The position numbers and the translations under genes are program-made. Shown here one piece after another: positions 30,911 through 41,000 of a stretch of 41,000 nucleotides of DNA. The notes under the pieces are model-generated. The model worked only from the letters and a program-made list of their open reading frames with translations, had not been told where the DNA came from and did not search any database. Source of the stretch: Symsagittifera roscoffensis (lineage: Eukaryota; Xenacoelomorpha; Acoela; Convolutidae); contig NW_026971199.1 in the NCBI RefSeq assembly GCF_963678635.1, positions 1 through 41,000 on the forward strand, in the 5' to 3' direction. Every line of letters begins with the position of its first letter. Position 1 is the stretch's first letter.

Positions 30911-33622
30911 CTTGTCTTTGATTAGTATTTTACTATTCAAGATGTTGATTGTTGGTATATATTTAGAGATAAATGGTATTCCAATGATATTGTGTTTAGT
31001 ATCAGTGATATGAAATATTTGTTTAAATGGTTTATTTAAAATTTTATTTTGCTCTATTTTTCTTGTGGGGAGAAGAAATAATTGAACTTTTCCATAGTTT
31101 ACCAATGTTGATCCTTGTGCTGTTGCTAGTTTACTGGAGGTTGCAAGGGGCGTTAATTTTGGGTGTAATGTTTTGATTTCATTCCATGTGGGAATGTTAA
31201 TTATGTTTGATTCTGCTCCTGAATCAATTAAAAAATCAATCTCAAGATCTGGTGGTTGAAATTCTTTGTTTCTTGGACTTTCTAAAAGAAATGGTATTGT
31301 CCAAATTTTTTCTTTGGGTTGTTCTTTTGGTACGTTTTGGTAGATGTGATTTGTATTCAAGCACTTTGTTTTGTCATTTTCAGTGGGTTTATTTACAGTG
31401 TTGATTTCGTTAGTTTCTTGTGCCGTTTGTGTGGTATGGATGGGTTCAATATAATAATTGTGAAGGAGTTCTAATTGATTTTCATATATATGTGATGAAA
31501 AAGGTTGTTCATATATAATATGTTCGTAGTCGTTTTCGACTGCTATCATATTTATGGAGATAGTGTTTTCTCTATCACTTTCTGAATCTGATGATCCACA
31601 GTTTATTTGATTTAGTTGTAGTTCGTCATTTACTGTGTCATCTATACCTGGGGGGTCTGATGTTGTTTCTGGATTTGATTGTACTTGATTTATATGTCTT
31701 TGATGTTTAGGTGTACTACTTCTGTGGCGATTGTTAGAATTGATATAATGGTTATTATTTCTGTGTGGTGATTGGGAATAATTTCTATAACGATTATTAT
31801 AACTTGAATGTCGATTTTGTGAATTGTTTCGTGATCTGTTTTGATAATTATCGTTTGATCTGTGATAGTTTGATCTGTTAGATGAGTTATTCCTTGATCG
31901 ATTGTTCGGGTAATTCTGATTTCGGTCGTTTGAATAACTTCTATTTCGATTATTTGAATAGTTTCTATTTCTATTATATGATGAGTTTCGTGATTGATTG
32001 TTTTGATAGTATTTATTCCTTGATTGGGAATTAGATCTAGAAACAAATTGTGTTGTATTTGAATTTGATCTGGAGTAGTTATTTCGACTATTTGGTCTAT
32101 TGTAATGATTTTGTGAAGAATTTTGTGTATTTCTTCGTTCTGGTGATCTTCCTCTATAACTTGAGTTATATGGTGATTGATTTCTCGTGTAATTGGTATT
32201 GTTCGGAAGTGGTTTTCCTGAACTGTTGTTGCTGTATACATTTTTGTTTGGTAGATTTTGATCTTTCTTCATGTATTGATAGAATGACTTATTTGGTTCT
32301 TTATATTTTTGAGGTTTGTTTTGGTTATCCTGTTGTTTTTGTCTACATTCAGAAATACTATGTCCGTATCGTCGGCAATAATTACACCATTTTTTGAAAG
32401 ATGGTTTTCCTTTAAAATTTGGGTGTTTTTCATAAATATTTAGTATTTCAGTGATTTTTTCAACGAGGTCTGTATCTGATTCCTGTATATTGTTGATATT
32501 TGTGGTATTTGTTTCAATGCGTTTAACATATTGTAATTTCAGATTTTCTGTTTCTTCAAGTTTCATTGTGATTTCTGCTTGTTCTAGTTTGTCTACTAGT
32601 TTTCGAAAATCTAGATCGGGCTCTCGAATTGAGGAGGGATGGGATGCTCTCTTTTTTATTGCTATTTTCCTTAATTGAGGTGTTAAGGTCATCATTAAGA
32701 TTTCTGTCATTTTTGTGTTTTTATAGTCGTGTGTATTTAATGAATATGCTTTTCGAACTAGTGTTTCGATACGTACTGCTAGTTGTTTGATGGTTTCATT
32801 TGGTAATCTGCGAATTTCATTACATAAAACTCTTTGTTGTTGTTTATTTCTCTCGGAGTCAAACATTTTTGAAAATTCTTGTGTAAATCTTTTCCAATTT
32901 GATTTTATTTCTATAGGCAAAACTGAAAACCATTTTTGGGCTGCGCCGTCTAAGGTTGTCTGTATCAACGCTGTGCGTCGATGTATCCAATTTTGATGTA
33001 GTGGCGTATTAATTGGTTCAGGTCCTATATTTAAAATTAAATTTGCTGTTACTGCATTTAAATAATCTTCTACAGAATATTCAGGATCTGTTCCTGTAAA
33101 TACCATCAGTGGTTTATTTGATGTTATTGATGATCCACCCATAAGGTATGGATTCATTGTCATTTGTAATGATTCTGCGGCATTTGGCATTTGTGAAAAA
33201 TTTGAAAGTTGATTTTTTGTTATTTCGTGTTGTTGAAGGTAATATGGGAGTGGTATTTCATTTTGCATTTGTGTTGGTTGATACGAGTGTTTAGTCATTG
33301 GGTTTTGTGATTGAATTGGTTGAAAAGATTGTGTATTAATTGGGTTTTGCATTTGTATTAGTTGTTGATTTTGTGTATCTGTTGGATGTGGAGAAAAAAT
33401 TCTATGATATCTATGTGGTTTCTGCACTCCTTGTCCACGATATTCTTGAGTATATGGTGCAAATATATCTGGTTGTAAATAATCATCATCAGAGGATAGA
33501 TAATCTGTTTGATGAGGTGCTTGCTTTTTATTTTTATTCTGTTGAAAGAATGGGTAATTTACACTACGATCCTGTGGAGGATGTGAATTAGTATGAAAAT
33601 TTACTGAGTTGGTTGCTGCCAT
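30908..33622 (-). CDS. gag: Gag-protease, copy B (intact from capsid to protease, N-terminus missing)
   Basis: 904 codons from ATG 33622, an internal methionine of the original gag. It holds the retrotransposon-gag capsid region (DYLNAVTANLIL to ASHPSSIREPDLDF), the zinc knuckle CNYCRRYGHSISEC (CX2CX4HX4C, near 32370), a long Asn/Arg/Ser/Tyr-rich repeat zone that likely binds RNA, and an aspartic protease with FLIDSGAES near 31220. It ends at TAG 30910-30908 next to pol in the same frame. The native N-terminal third is lost: a T7 run near 33730 shifts the frame and the duplication joint lies at 33963. Confidence 0.9.
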   Translation of the reverse strand: MAATNSVNFHTNSHPPQDRSVNYPFFQQNKNKKQAPHQTDYLSSDDDYLQPDIFAPYTQEYRGQGVQKPHRYHRIFSPHPTDTQNQQLIQMQNPINTQSFQPIQSQNPMTKHSYQPTQMQNEIPLPYYLQQHEITKNQLSNFSQMPNAAESLQMTMNPYLMGGSSITSNKPLMVFTGTDPEYSVEDYLNAVTANLILNIGPEPINTPLHQNWIHRRTALIQTTLDGAAQKWFSVLPIEIKSNWKRFTQEFSKMFDSERNKQQQRVLCNEIRRLPNETIKQLAVRIETLVRKAYSLNTHDYKNTKMTEILMMTLTPQLRKIAIKKRASHPSSIREPDLDFRKLVDKLEQAEITMKLEETENLKLQYVKRIETNTTNINNIQESDTDLVEKITEILNIYEKHPNFKGKPSFKKWCNYCRRYGHSISECRQKQQDNQNKPQKYKEPNKSFYQYMKKDQNLPNKNVYSNNSSGKPLPNNTNYTRNQSPYNSSYRGRSPERRNTQNSSQNHYNRPNSRNNYSRSNSNTTQFVSRSNSQSRNKYYQNNQSRNSSYNRNRNYSNNRNRSYSNDRNQNYPNNRSRNNSSNRSNYHRSNDNYQNRSRNNSQNRHSSYNNRYRNYSQSPHRNNNHYINSNNRHRSSTPKHQRHINQVQSNPETTSDPPGIDDTVNDELQLNQINCGSSDSESDRENTISINMIAVENDYEHIIYEQPFSSHIYENQLELLHNYYIEPIHTTQTAQETNEINTVNKPTENDKTKCLNTNHIYQNVPKEQPKEKIWTIPFLLESPRNKEFQPPDLEIDFLIDSGAESNIINIPTWNEIKTLHPKLTPLATSSKLATAQGSTLVNYGKVQLFLLPTRKIEQNKILNKPFKQIFHITDTKHNIIGIPFISKYIPTINILNSKILIKDK

Positions 33623-33942
33623 TGGGTTATCCCAATATCGAGATCTTATCTGATTATTATTATTTTTTCGTGGGGGATAGTTTGTTTTTGATGAATGTGC
33701 GTAATTATAATTGTGTTCCGCAAAAGTGTTTTTTTGTGAGTGTTCTGCGTGTTTTTGACGGTACTGTCATGGGTCTATATGTTTGATAATCCATTTGTGA
33801 ATATTTTGGAGCAACCGAAGGTTTAACGGTTGATTGTAAGGTTACCTGTGCTAGTGAAGTGTTTGTATTTCTTGGTGTTGTTAAATTTGGACGTATCGGT
33901 GAAATACTTTGTTGTGTAGTTGTTGTTGTTTGGACGATTTCT

Positions 33943-34545
33943 TCATTTATGAAGTGTGATGGTTTTAAACATTGTTAAAAATTTCTGTTGATCCTCTGTA
34001 TAGTTTTTTATGTTGAATGTAGGTTTGAAATATGGGGTTTTTTTGAAATAATCTGTATTTCTTTTTTCATTACTTATTATATTTTTTATGGATAGTTCTT
34101 CGTTAAGAATTGTGGATTGGCAAATATCTAATAATTTGAGTATGTTATTTACGCGGTATGCTTTTTCATGCATTGGTGATATCGTAGCGTTGGTTTCGCA
34201 ATATCCTAAGAGTCCTAAGGGTAATTTTACTTGATACGGTGTATTGTTGTATACATGTAACGAAATGATATCTGAATTCGTATTTTTCAAATATTTTATG
34301 GATGAAATTGTGATTTTGAAAAACTTATGGATAGGTTTGAATTCAAAGTCTGACATATAGAGTTGTTGTTTATTTTGATTTTTATCATACTGATGAACTT
34401 GTTTTATTGAAAAATTATATATGTTTCCTGATAGTGGTTTCAGGTGTTTTTGTTGTTGGTTATAAACTGGATAAAATTTTGAAAAGAATGGTGGTTGTTT
34501 ATTTGATCTTTGAAAAAATGTTAGGGCGGTGTCTTTTGTTTTTGT
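33943..34545 (-). pseudogene. Truncated pol start, copy A
   Basis: Follows the copy A TAG in the same frame and matches the first about 130 codons of pol (ATG 34356, MSDFEFKP), then runs across the duplication joint into gag sequence and stops. No catalytic domain is included. Confidence 0.85.
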
Positions 34546-37500
34546 CTACTTGTCTTTGATTAGTATTTTACTATTCAAGATGTTGATTGTTGGTATATAT
34601 TTAGAGATAAATGGTATTCCAATGATATTGTGTTTAGTATCAGTGATATGAAATATTTGTTTAAATGGTTTATTTAAAATTTTATTTTGCTCTATTTTTC
34701 TTGTGGGGAGAAGAAATAATTGAACTTTTCCATAGTTTACCAATGTTGATCCTTGTGCTGTTGCTAGTTTACTGGAGGTTGCAAGGGGCGTTAATTTTGG
34801 GTGTAATATTTTGATTTCATTCCATGTGGGAATGTTAATTATGTTTGATTCTGCTCCTGAATCAATTAAAAAATCAATTTCAAGATCTGGTGGTTGAAAT
34901 TCTTTGTTTCTTGGACTTTCTAAAAGAAATGCATTTGTCCAAATTTTTTCTTTGGGTTGTTCTTTTGGTACGTTTTGGTAGATGTGATTTGTATTCAAGC
35001 ATTTTGTTTTGTCATTTTCATTGGGTTTATTTACAGTGTTGATTTCGTTAGTTTCTTGTGCCGTTTGTGTGGTATGGATGGGTTCAATATAATAATTGTG
35101 AAGGAGTTCTAATTGATTTTCATATATATGTGATGAAAAAGGTTGTTCATATGTAATAGGTTCGTAGTCGTTTTCGACTGCTATCATATTTATGGAGATA
35201 GTGTTTTCTCTATCACTTTCTGAATCTGATGATCCACAGTTTATTTGATTTAGTTGTAGTTCGTCATTTACTGTGTCATCAATACCTGGGGGGTCTGATG
35301 TTGTTTCTGGATTTGATTGTACTTGATTAATATGTCTTTGATGTTTAGGTGTACTACTTCTGTGGCGATTGTTAGAATTATTATAATGGTTATTATTTCT
35401 GTGTGGTGATTAGGAATAATTTCTATAACGATTATTATAACTTGAATGTCGATTTTGTGAATTGTTTCGTGATCTGTTTTGATAATTATCGTTTGATCTG
35501 TGATAGTTTGATCTGTTATATGGGTTATTCCTTGATCGATTGTTCGGGTAATTCTGATTTCGGTCGTTTGAATAACTTCTATTTCGATTATTTGAATAGT
35601 TTCTATTTCTATTATATGATGAGTTTCGTGATTGATTGTTTGGATAGTATTTATTCCTTGATTGGGAATTAGATCTAGAAACAAATTGTGTTGTATTTGA
35701 ATTTGATCTGGAGTAGTTATTTCGACTATTTGGTCTATTGTAATGATTTTGTGAAGAATTTTGTGTATTTCTTCGTTCTGGTGATCTTCCTCTATAACTT
35801 GAGTTATATGGTGATTGATTTCTCGTGTAATTGGTATTGTTCGGAAGTGGTTTTCCTGAACTGTTGTTGCTGTATACATTTTTGTTTGGTAGATTTTGAT
35901 CTTTCTTCATGTATTGATAGAATGACTTATTTGGTTCTTTATATTTTTGAGGTTTGTTTTGGTTATCCTGTTGTTTTTGTCTACATTCAGAAATACTATG
36001 TCCGTATCGTCGGCAATAATTACACCATTTTTTGAAAGATGGTTTTCCTTTAAAATTTGGGTGTTTTTCATAAATATTTAGTATTTCAGTGATTTTTTCA
36101 ACGAGGTCTGTATCTGATTCCTGTATATTGTTGATATTTGTGGTATTTGTTTCAATGCGTTTAACATATTGTAATTTCAGATTTTCTGTTTCTTCAAGTT
36201 TCATTGTGATTTCTGCTTGTTCTAGTTTGTCTACTAGTTTTCGAAAATCTAGATCGGGCTCTCGAATTGAGGAGGGATGGGATGCTCTCTTTTTTATTGC
36301 TATTTTCCTTAATTGAGGTGTTAAGGTCATCATTAAGATTTCTGTCATTTTTGTGTTTTTATAGTCGTGTGTATTTAATGAATATGCTTTTCGAACTAGT
36401 GTTTCGATACGTACTGCTAGTTGTTTGATGGTTTCATTTGGTAATCTGCGAATTTCATTACATAAAACTCTTTGTTGTTGTTTATTTCTCTCGGAGTCAA
36501 ACATTTTTGAAAATTCTTGTGTAAATCTTTTCCAATTTGATTTTATTTCTATAGGCAAAACTGAAAACCATTTTTGGGCTGCGCCGTCTAAGGTTGTCTG
36601 TATCAACGCTGTGCGTCGATGTATCCAATTTTGATGTAGTGGCGTATTAATTGGTTCAGGTCCTATATTTAAAATTAAATTTGCTGTTACTGCATTTAAA
36701 TAATCTTCTACAGAATATTCAGGATCTGTTCCTGTAAATACCATCAGTGGTTTATTTGATGTTATTGATGATCCACCCATAAGGTATGGATTCATTGTCA
36801 TTTGTAATGATTCTGCGGCATTTGGCATTTGTGAAAAATTTGAAAGTTGATTTTTTGTTATTTCGTGTTGTTGAAGGTAATATGGGAGTGGTATTTCATT
36901 TTGCATTTGTGTTGGTTGATACGAGTGTTTAGTCATTGGGTTTTGTGATTGAATTGGTTGAAAAGATTGTGTATTAATTGGCTTTTGCATTTGTATTAGT
37001 TGTTGATTTTGTGTATCTGTTGGATGTGGAGAAAACATTCTATGATATCTATGTGGTTTCTGCACTCCTTGTCCACGATATTCTTGAGTATATGGTGCAA
37101 ATATATCTGGTTGTAAATAATCATCATCAGAGGATAGATAATCCGTTTGATGAGGTGCTTGCTTTTTATTTTTATTCTGTTGAAAGAATGGGTAATTTTC
37201 ACTACGATCCTGTGGAGTATGTGAATTAGTATGAAAATTTACTGAGTTGGTTGTTGCCATTGGGTTATCCCAATATCGAGATCTTATCTGATTATTATTA
37301 TTTTTTCGTGGGGGATAGTTTGTTTTTGATGAATGTGCGTAATTATAATTGTGTTCCGCAAAAGTGTTTTTTGTGAGTGTTCTGCGTGTTTTTGACGGTA
37401 CTGTCATGGGTCTATATGTTTGATAATATATTTGTGAATATTTTGGAGCAACCGAAGGTTTAACGGTTGATTGTAAGGTTACCTGTGCTAGTGAAGTGTT

Positions 37501-37600
37501 TGTATTTCTTGGTGTTGTTAAATTTGGACGTATCGGTGAAATACTTTGTTGTGTAGTTGTTGTTGTTTGGACGATTTCTTCATTTATGAAGTGTGATGGT
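33965..37600 (-). repeat. Duplication copy A (gag-pro-5'pol)
   Basis: Partner of 30354-33963. The joint shares only a few bases (GGTTTTAAAC region at 33961-33970), as expected from illegitimate recombination or template switching during reverse transcription. Copy A keeps the original upstream context of gag. Confidence 0.9.
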
Positions 37601-38556
37601 GTTTGGATATCTTGTTGTGTAAGATTCCTAGTTCCATTAAGGTTTTCATTGTGTATGACGGTCGAATTGAAACTGTTATTTCGCGCATCAGGTAAAAATG
37701 TATTATAGTTTAATGGTGTTGCATCAATGGTTAATGGTACTACTCTTACATAATCTCTTGTATAAGATATTGTACTTATTGCTTGACTTGAGATTGATTG
37801 TGGGATATTTATGAATGCATAATGAGACCATTCGGGGTCCCAAACGTAGTCTGACTGTTCTGCGATGGCGGTATCATCGTTTGAATTTTGAGGTCTGAAA
37901 TTTTTTCTTGCTTGTGAAATTAAATCTATATTATGTGTGAAATAATCTTTTATAAACCATGCCAAAATTTTTTGTAAGTCATGTTTTGTATGTTGTGAAA
38001 CTTCATCTTTAGTGAAATTTTCTTTAATTATATGTAGGAAAGTTGAAAATAGTGTGATTTCATGTCGTACCCTTATATGTTTGGATGTCTCTGTCGGTGA
38101 GACATTTGGGATTGGGATTTCGTTTTCTAATATTGAAATATAACTATATATTATTGCAAAAACTTCATTAGTAAATATGGAGTTTGCTCTTTGTGAGTTA
38201 TGATATTGTATGCTTTTTATATATTCTAAGAATACTTTTGAAAATTCTAAGTCAAGATCGTCTGTTTGAATTACATATCTGCGGTGATTCGGGTTTGGTG
38301 TACTGAATTCTATGGTGTAGATTCCGTATTGTTGTGTTAAATTACATATATCTTTTAGATAATGATCAATAATTTGTCTTTTTATTTTTACATCTGGGAA
38401 CTCTGCTTTACATGGGCTGATTCCGAGTTCAAACAAATTTAGGAGAAAATTCTTGCAAAGATCATGTTGTCCTCTATTATCGGGTGCATCTACGAGGAAG
38501 GGGTAGATATCGTCATCATCTGGACTATCTTCACTTGGAGTGTGTGTTTGGCTCAT
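34546..38556 (-). pseudogene. gag: Gag-protease, copy A (full N-terminus, nonsense mutation before protease)
   Basis: Opens at ATG 38556, overlapping ORF1 by 26 bases, and runs 1048 codons to TAA 35412-35410. The N-terminal third (SEDSPDDDDIYPFL onward) is present only in this copy; then come the same capsid, zinc knuckle (near 36005) and Asn/Arg/Ser zone. The stop replaces a CAA still present in copy B (G to A on plus at the TTAGGA/TTGGGA site). After it the same frame continues to TAG 34548-34546 and holds the protease motif DSGAES. Copy A alone would give Gag without protease. Confidence 0.88.
35410..35412 (-). other. Nonsense codon in gag copy A
   Basis: TAA here, CAA at the matching site in copy B. 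It arose after the duplication, or was copied into only one unit. Confidence 0.85.
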
Positions 38557-38998
38557 TTTTTTGTTTAATGACTGTTAATAGATAATTATCGATGTGTCTA
38601 ATTGGTTGATTCCAATTATACAAGTGTACTGGTTTGTGTTTATATTGCTTTTTTATTCTTCTTTTTCCTCTTTTTGATGAATTTGATGTTGTTTCTGAGT
38701 CGGAAAAATATAATTGATCTTGAATGGGGCAATTTTTATCAATGGATTCTTTTAATTTATAAAGTTCGTCTAAATTGCTGGCTTCTGATTCTGAGAATGC
38801 GTTTCTATTTTTGGAAAATCTTTTTCGTGTTATTTGTCTTTGTTTGGTTATTATTTTCCTTTTTAGTGTTTGTCGTTTTGTTCTGATATATCCAATTGTT
38901 TGTGTATGAGGTGTGATTACAAGGTCGTATTTTTTGTTATCTATTTCACAGTTGTGCAAAACGATTGTTTGTTTGTTTCCTAGGTTTTTAAATGACAT
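38531..38998 (-). CDS. ORF1: small basic protein upstream of gag (155 aa)
   Basis: ATG 38998 to a stop at 38531, overlapping gag's ATG in another frame. Very basic (KRQTLKRKIITKQRQITRKR), with an acidic/serine patch (FSDSETTSNSS) and a second basic cluster (KRGKRRIKKQYKHK); both basic clusters look like nuclear or nucleic-acid binding signals. No family recognised. The overlap and its position as first ORF suggest translation ahead of gag, perhaps as a regulator or as part of an extended Gag by frameshift. Confidence 0.6.
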   Translation of the reverse strand: MSFKNLGNKQTIVLHNCEIDNKKYDLVITPHTQTIGYIRTKRQTLKRKIITKQRQITRKRFSKNRNAFSESEASNLDELYKLKESIDKNCPIQDQLYFSDSETTSNSSKRGKRRIKKQYKHKPVHLYNWNQPIRHIDNYLLTVIKQKNEPNTHSK

Positions 38999-40227
38999 AA
39001 GGTTTAGGATGAGGGATGCAAAAAGTTGTTAGATGATTTCTATTTTCTTAAACTGTTAGTCCTTACGATTTTTTGGTTAGCTTAACCTGGGTCTATTTGT
39101 TCAGGGTTGGAGAGAAAAGTATATCGATTCCGAAGAATGATTTTTTACTTTCTCGTTGCTAGTATAAGCTAAGGTGTTAACTTACTTAATCTTACTTAGG
39201 GGTAGTGATTGTGTTCAAGGGTTGGAGAATAGTAAATCGATCCACAAGGTTCAGGTATAATTAGAACGCGAGTAGTTCGTTAGATACTATTTTAAACTTA
39301 CTAAGTCTAATATTTATCCTGGGTCTGGTAAGAGGAGGGTTCAAGTGAAGGATGAATAACCGAAAATCTTCACTGCTTATCCTAATTTGAATGGTTAGTT
39401 TTATTTAAAAATTTCTATTAATCGTGGGTCTTTTGGAAGGGTTGGATAGTGAATCGACGTTTGAGGTCGTTAGACACTTGTTAAGTGGGTGGGGGAGAAC
39501 AAAATTGTTCTTTTTGATCCAAGGATAGGCCTTGATGATCAGGTTTTAAATTTGGTGAAATAGAAAATTAATTAAGATCCAAGGATAAGCCTTGATGATC
39601 TGATTTTAAAATTAAGTGGATTTATGTTTAAAATTGTTTAAATTTATTTAAGAAAAAGATTTAGTCTTTTAATGATATTAGTGAGCTTATGATTGCTGTT
39701 ATGTTTAGGTGATGAAGCTGGGGCAACAGATGATTTTTATGATTACTAACAATTTATTGTCATGCTACTAATTTTTGTTTTGATTTTCAATAAATATTTT
39801 CCAAAAATGTTTTATGTAATACTGCAGAATTTAGGAAAACGATCTGAGATCTTTTTATCAATCGTTATTGTATATTAATAGATTTGCTTAGCGCCTAAAA
39901 TGATCATGAAGATTGACTTCAAGATTTTATGTTTGCAAATGAAAATCTAAATTCATTGCTAATAAGATTCTAAATATAAAAGTTTGTGTTGGCTTTTGCC
40001 GTACTATCATATAACTATTTGGTAAGTTTCTACTTTGTCGTATGTCGTCTCTGGTTCGAGGTCTTCTTCCAATTCCGGGTAGTTCTATTATCGTTCGGAA
40101 TATTGGCTCTGATCTATTGAGTCGTAGAGACATTTCGATTAAATTATCGTCGTATAACATTTTGAAAATGTTTTGTCTAAATTCTAATCTATTTTTGGTT
40201 AATTCTAAGCTATTAAGGTCTTGTTCG
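38999..40227 (-). other. 5' leader of the LTR element
   Basis: About 1.2 kb between the primer site and ORF1. Contains three imperfect GGGTTGGA-type repeats near 39103, 39220 and 39437 and a pair of AAGGATA(G/A)GCCTTGATGAT blocks at 39523 and 39580. These may be packaging or leader signals. A 77-codon minus frame (40160-39927) is possible but unsupported. Confidence 0.4.
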
Positions 40228-40245
40228 AGACTTATGGTCGCACCA
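40228..40245 (-). promoter_or_regulatory. tRNA primer-binding site
   Basis: Two bases inside the 5' LTR the minus strand reads TGGTGCGACC, complementary to a tRNA 3' end GGTCGCACCA including the terminal CCA. This fixes 40248-40657 as the 5' LTR and minus as the sense strand. The tRNA type is not determined. Confidence 0.75.
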
Positions 40246-40247
40246 GA

Positions 40248-40657
40248 TGAGTTAGGACCGATGTGGTTAACTCATAGAGTAATTTCGGATAGGGTACACC
40301 GTCTGCTCGTCACGCTATCTGATTTTCGGCCGGACAGATTCGTGCAACTTTTTAGTCTAATACCGATCCTAATCTTACTCTTATACTATCTAGTCTCAGG
40401 TTGTTTAACTAGTCTCTGCTAGGCTCAATAGATCTAGGGTATACTGGTTTATTGCGGCTGCTGAAGTTCTCTCGGAGAGGCAACTAATTTCTAAGTTAAA
40501 TTCAAATCTCTCTGGTGCTGAAATTACAAGTAATTCCAGCACTTACAAATAAGTGGGTTGTTAGTTAGATGGATCATGATTGGTTAATATTAAATACTTT
40601 ACAGTGGTAAAATATCTAATTTATCCAATCATAAAATGTAGTTTAGATCAGGTTCCA
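40248..40657 (-). repeat. 5' LTR (410 bp)
   Basis: Partner of 873-1282. The promoter should lie here; an AATAAA is at 40453-40448 and the LTR palindrome, with one mismatch, at 40515-40542. No certain TATA box. Confidence 0.95.
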
Positions 40658-40661
40658 CTAC
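40658..40661. repeat. Target-site duplication CTAC, right copy
   Basis: Directly follows the CA end of the LTR and matches 869-872. Confidence 0.85.
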
Positions 40662-41000
40662 CTACAATTCCCAGCAAGGAATGCATTGCCTCTATGAACA
40701 TATGGGTATCGCATAATCTTCGCTGCAGTGTACATGTTTGATTTTACTTCACGGTAATAATTGTAACCGGTTATTAAATGATTTGTGCAAAGTATTAGCA
40801 ATTAATAATTTCTCGTCCATCCAGTAGCAATTGTCTTTTAACTGAAAGTATTTGTTAATAACAAGAACTTTGTGGGTTGGAAAAATACTGGACCACTAAA
40901 GATAGAAGATTAAACAAATCAGTAAGTTCATTTGTTTTTTTACTTCTCTACAGTTTTCCAGATAATAGACGTAAGACCAATTTTAGAATCATTGCTGGTA
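40662..41000. other. Right flank, no gene recognised
   Basis: Genomic sequence beyond the LTR element, AT-rich, without an open frame of note. Confidence 0.5.

Larger units (their letters stand above)
30354..33963 (-). repeat. Duplication copy B (gag-pro-5'pol)
   Basis: About 3.61 kb, nearly identical to 33965-37600. Its upstream border lies inside gag (about 33963) and its downstream border inside early pol (about 30354). Differences include a 30-odd-base length change near 30770 (TATATATATA here) and T7 for T6 at about 33730. Confidence 0.9.
873..40657 (-). mobile_element. Env-bearing Ty3/gypsy-type LTR retrotransposon, complete but decayed, with nested insertion
   Basis: The whole 39.8 kb is bounded by matching LTRs and a CTAC target duplication. 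Genes read on the minus strand in the order leader, ORF1, gag, protease, RT, RNase H, integrase, envelope-like gene, extra gene. Integrase after RNase H is the Ty3/gypsy order. Two later events enlarged it: a 3.6-kb internal tandem duplication and a 17.2-kb DNA transposon. Without them it would be about 19 kb. LTRs differ at about 5 of 410 positions, so insertion is fairly recent, yet gag, pol, the env-like gene and the extra gene carry stops or frameshifts. It is probably not autonomous as it stands. Confidence 0.93.

Noticed and set aside
31690-32241. Minus-strand ORF rich in Ile/Thr/His, repeated at 35268-35879
   Set aside because: Alternative frame of the Asn/Arg/Ser repeat zone of gag; the repeated codons keep two frames open.
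31207-38886. Many plus-strand ORFs across gag and pol (for example 32050-32397 and 35688-36035)
   Set aside because: They are shadows of minus-strand coding sequence; Cys/Phe/Val-rich products recur identically in both copies of the duplication simply because the DNA does.

Overview
This is eukaryotic DNA, almost certainly from an invertebrate animal. The genes on the DNA transposon are split by short GT-AG introns (about 60-220 bases, with one of about 890 and two of about 500), the sequence is AT-rich, and nearly the whole window is two transposable elements, one inside the other. I cannot name the species. Compact introns and an env-bearing Ty3/gypsy element would suit an arthropod, but this is a guess. 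I see no ordinary host gene.

Outer element (873-40657, minus strand). This is a complete but decayed Ty3/gypsy-type LTR retrotransposon. Two 410-bp direct LTRs (873-1282 and 40248-40657) differ at about 5 sites, begin TG and end CA, and are flanked by the 4-bp target duplication CTAC. A tRNA primer site lies two bases inside the 5' LTR. In transcription order it holds: a leader; a 155-codon basic ORF; gag and protease; an in-frame TAG; pol (RT, RNase H, integrase); small hydrophobic frames; a long envelope-like gene; and an extra gene of about 600 codons with a spliced 3' end. A 3.6-kb gag-pro-5'pol segment is tandemly duplicated (30354-33963 and 33965-37600). Without that copy and the inner insertion the element would be about 19 kb, very large for this class.

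Inner element (8247-25492). A 17.2-kb DNA transposon sits in the envelope-like gene. It has perfect 23-bp terminal inverted repeats and a 5-bp target duplication (TGAAC), and removing one copy of that repeat together with the insert makes the interrupted reading frame continuous. It carries four multi-exon genes: (A) a KMT5A-like SET methyltransferase, minus, 11783-9035; (B) a protein starting with a Tudor/chromo-like stretch, plus, 12220-14831; (C) a zinc-finger plus JmjC (KDM2/7-like) demethylase, minus, 19857-14839; and (D) a DDE-like transposase with a BRCT-like C-terminus, minus, 24086-20744. A and B diverge from a 70-bp inverted repeat; B and C end tail to tail 7 bases apart. A GGAATCC-type motif is clustered just inside both ends and recurs in introns. 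An intron of gene C holds a hairpin with arms of about 340 bp.

The main point is the inner element: a transposon that appears to carry a writer, an eraser and possibly a reader of histone lysine methylation beside its transposase. This copy looks inactive: the transposase has two in-frame TGA codons and a frameshift, the JmjC exon is partly duplicated and deleted, and B has a frameshift and a TGA. The intact parts of the exon-intron structures, checked by splice phase, still allow the ancestral design to be read.
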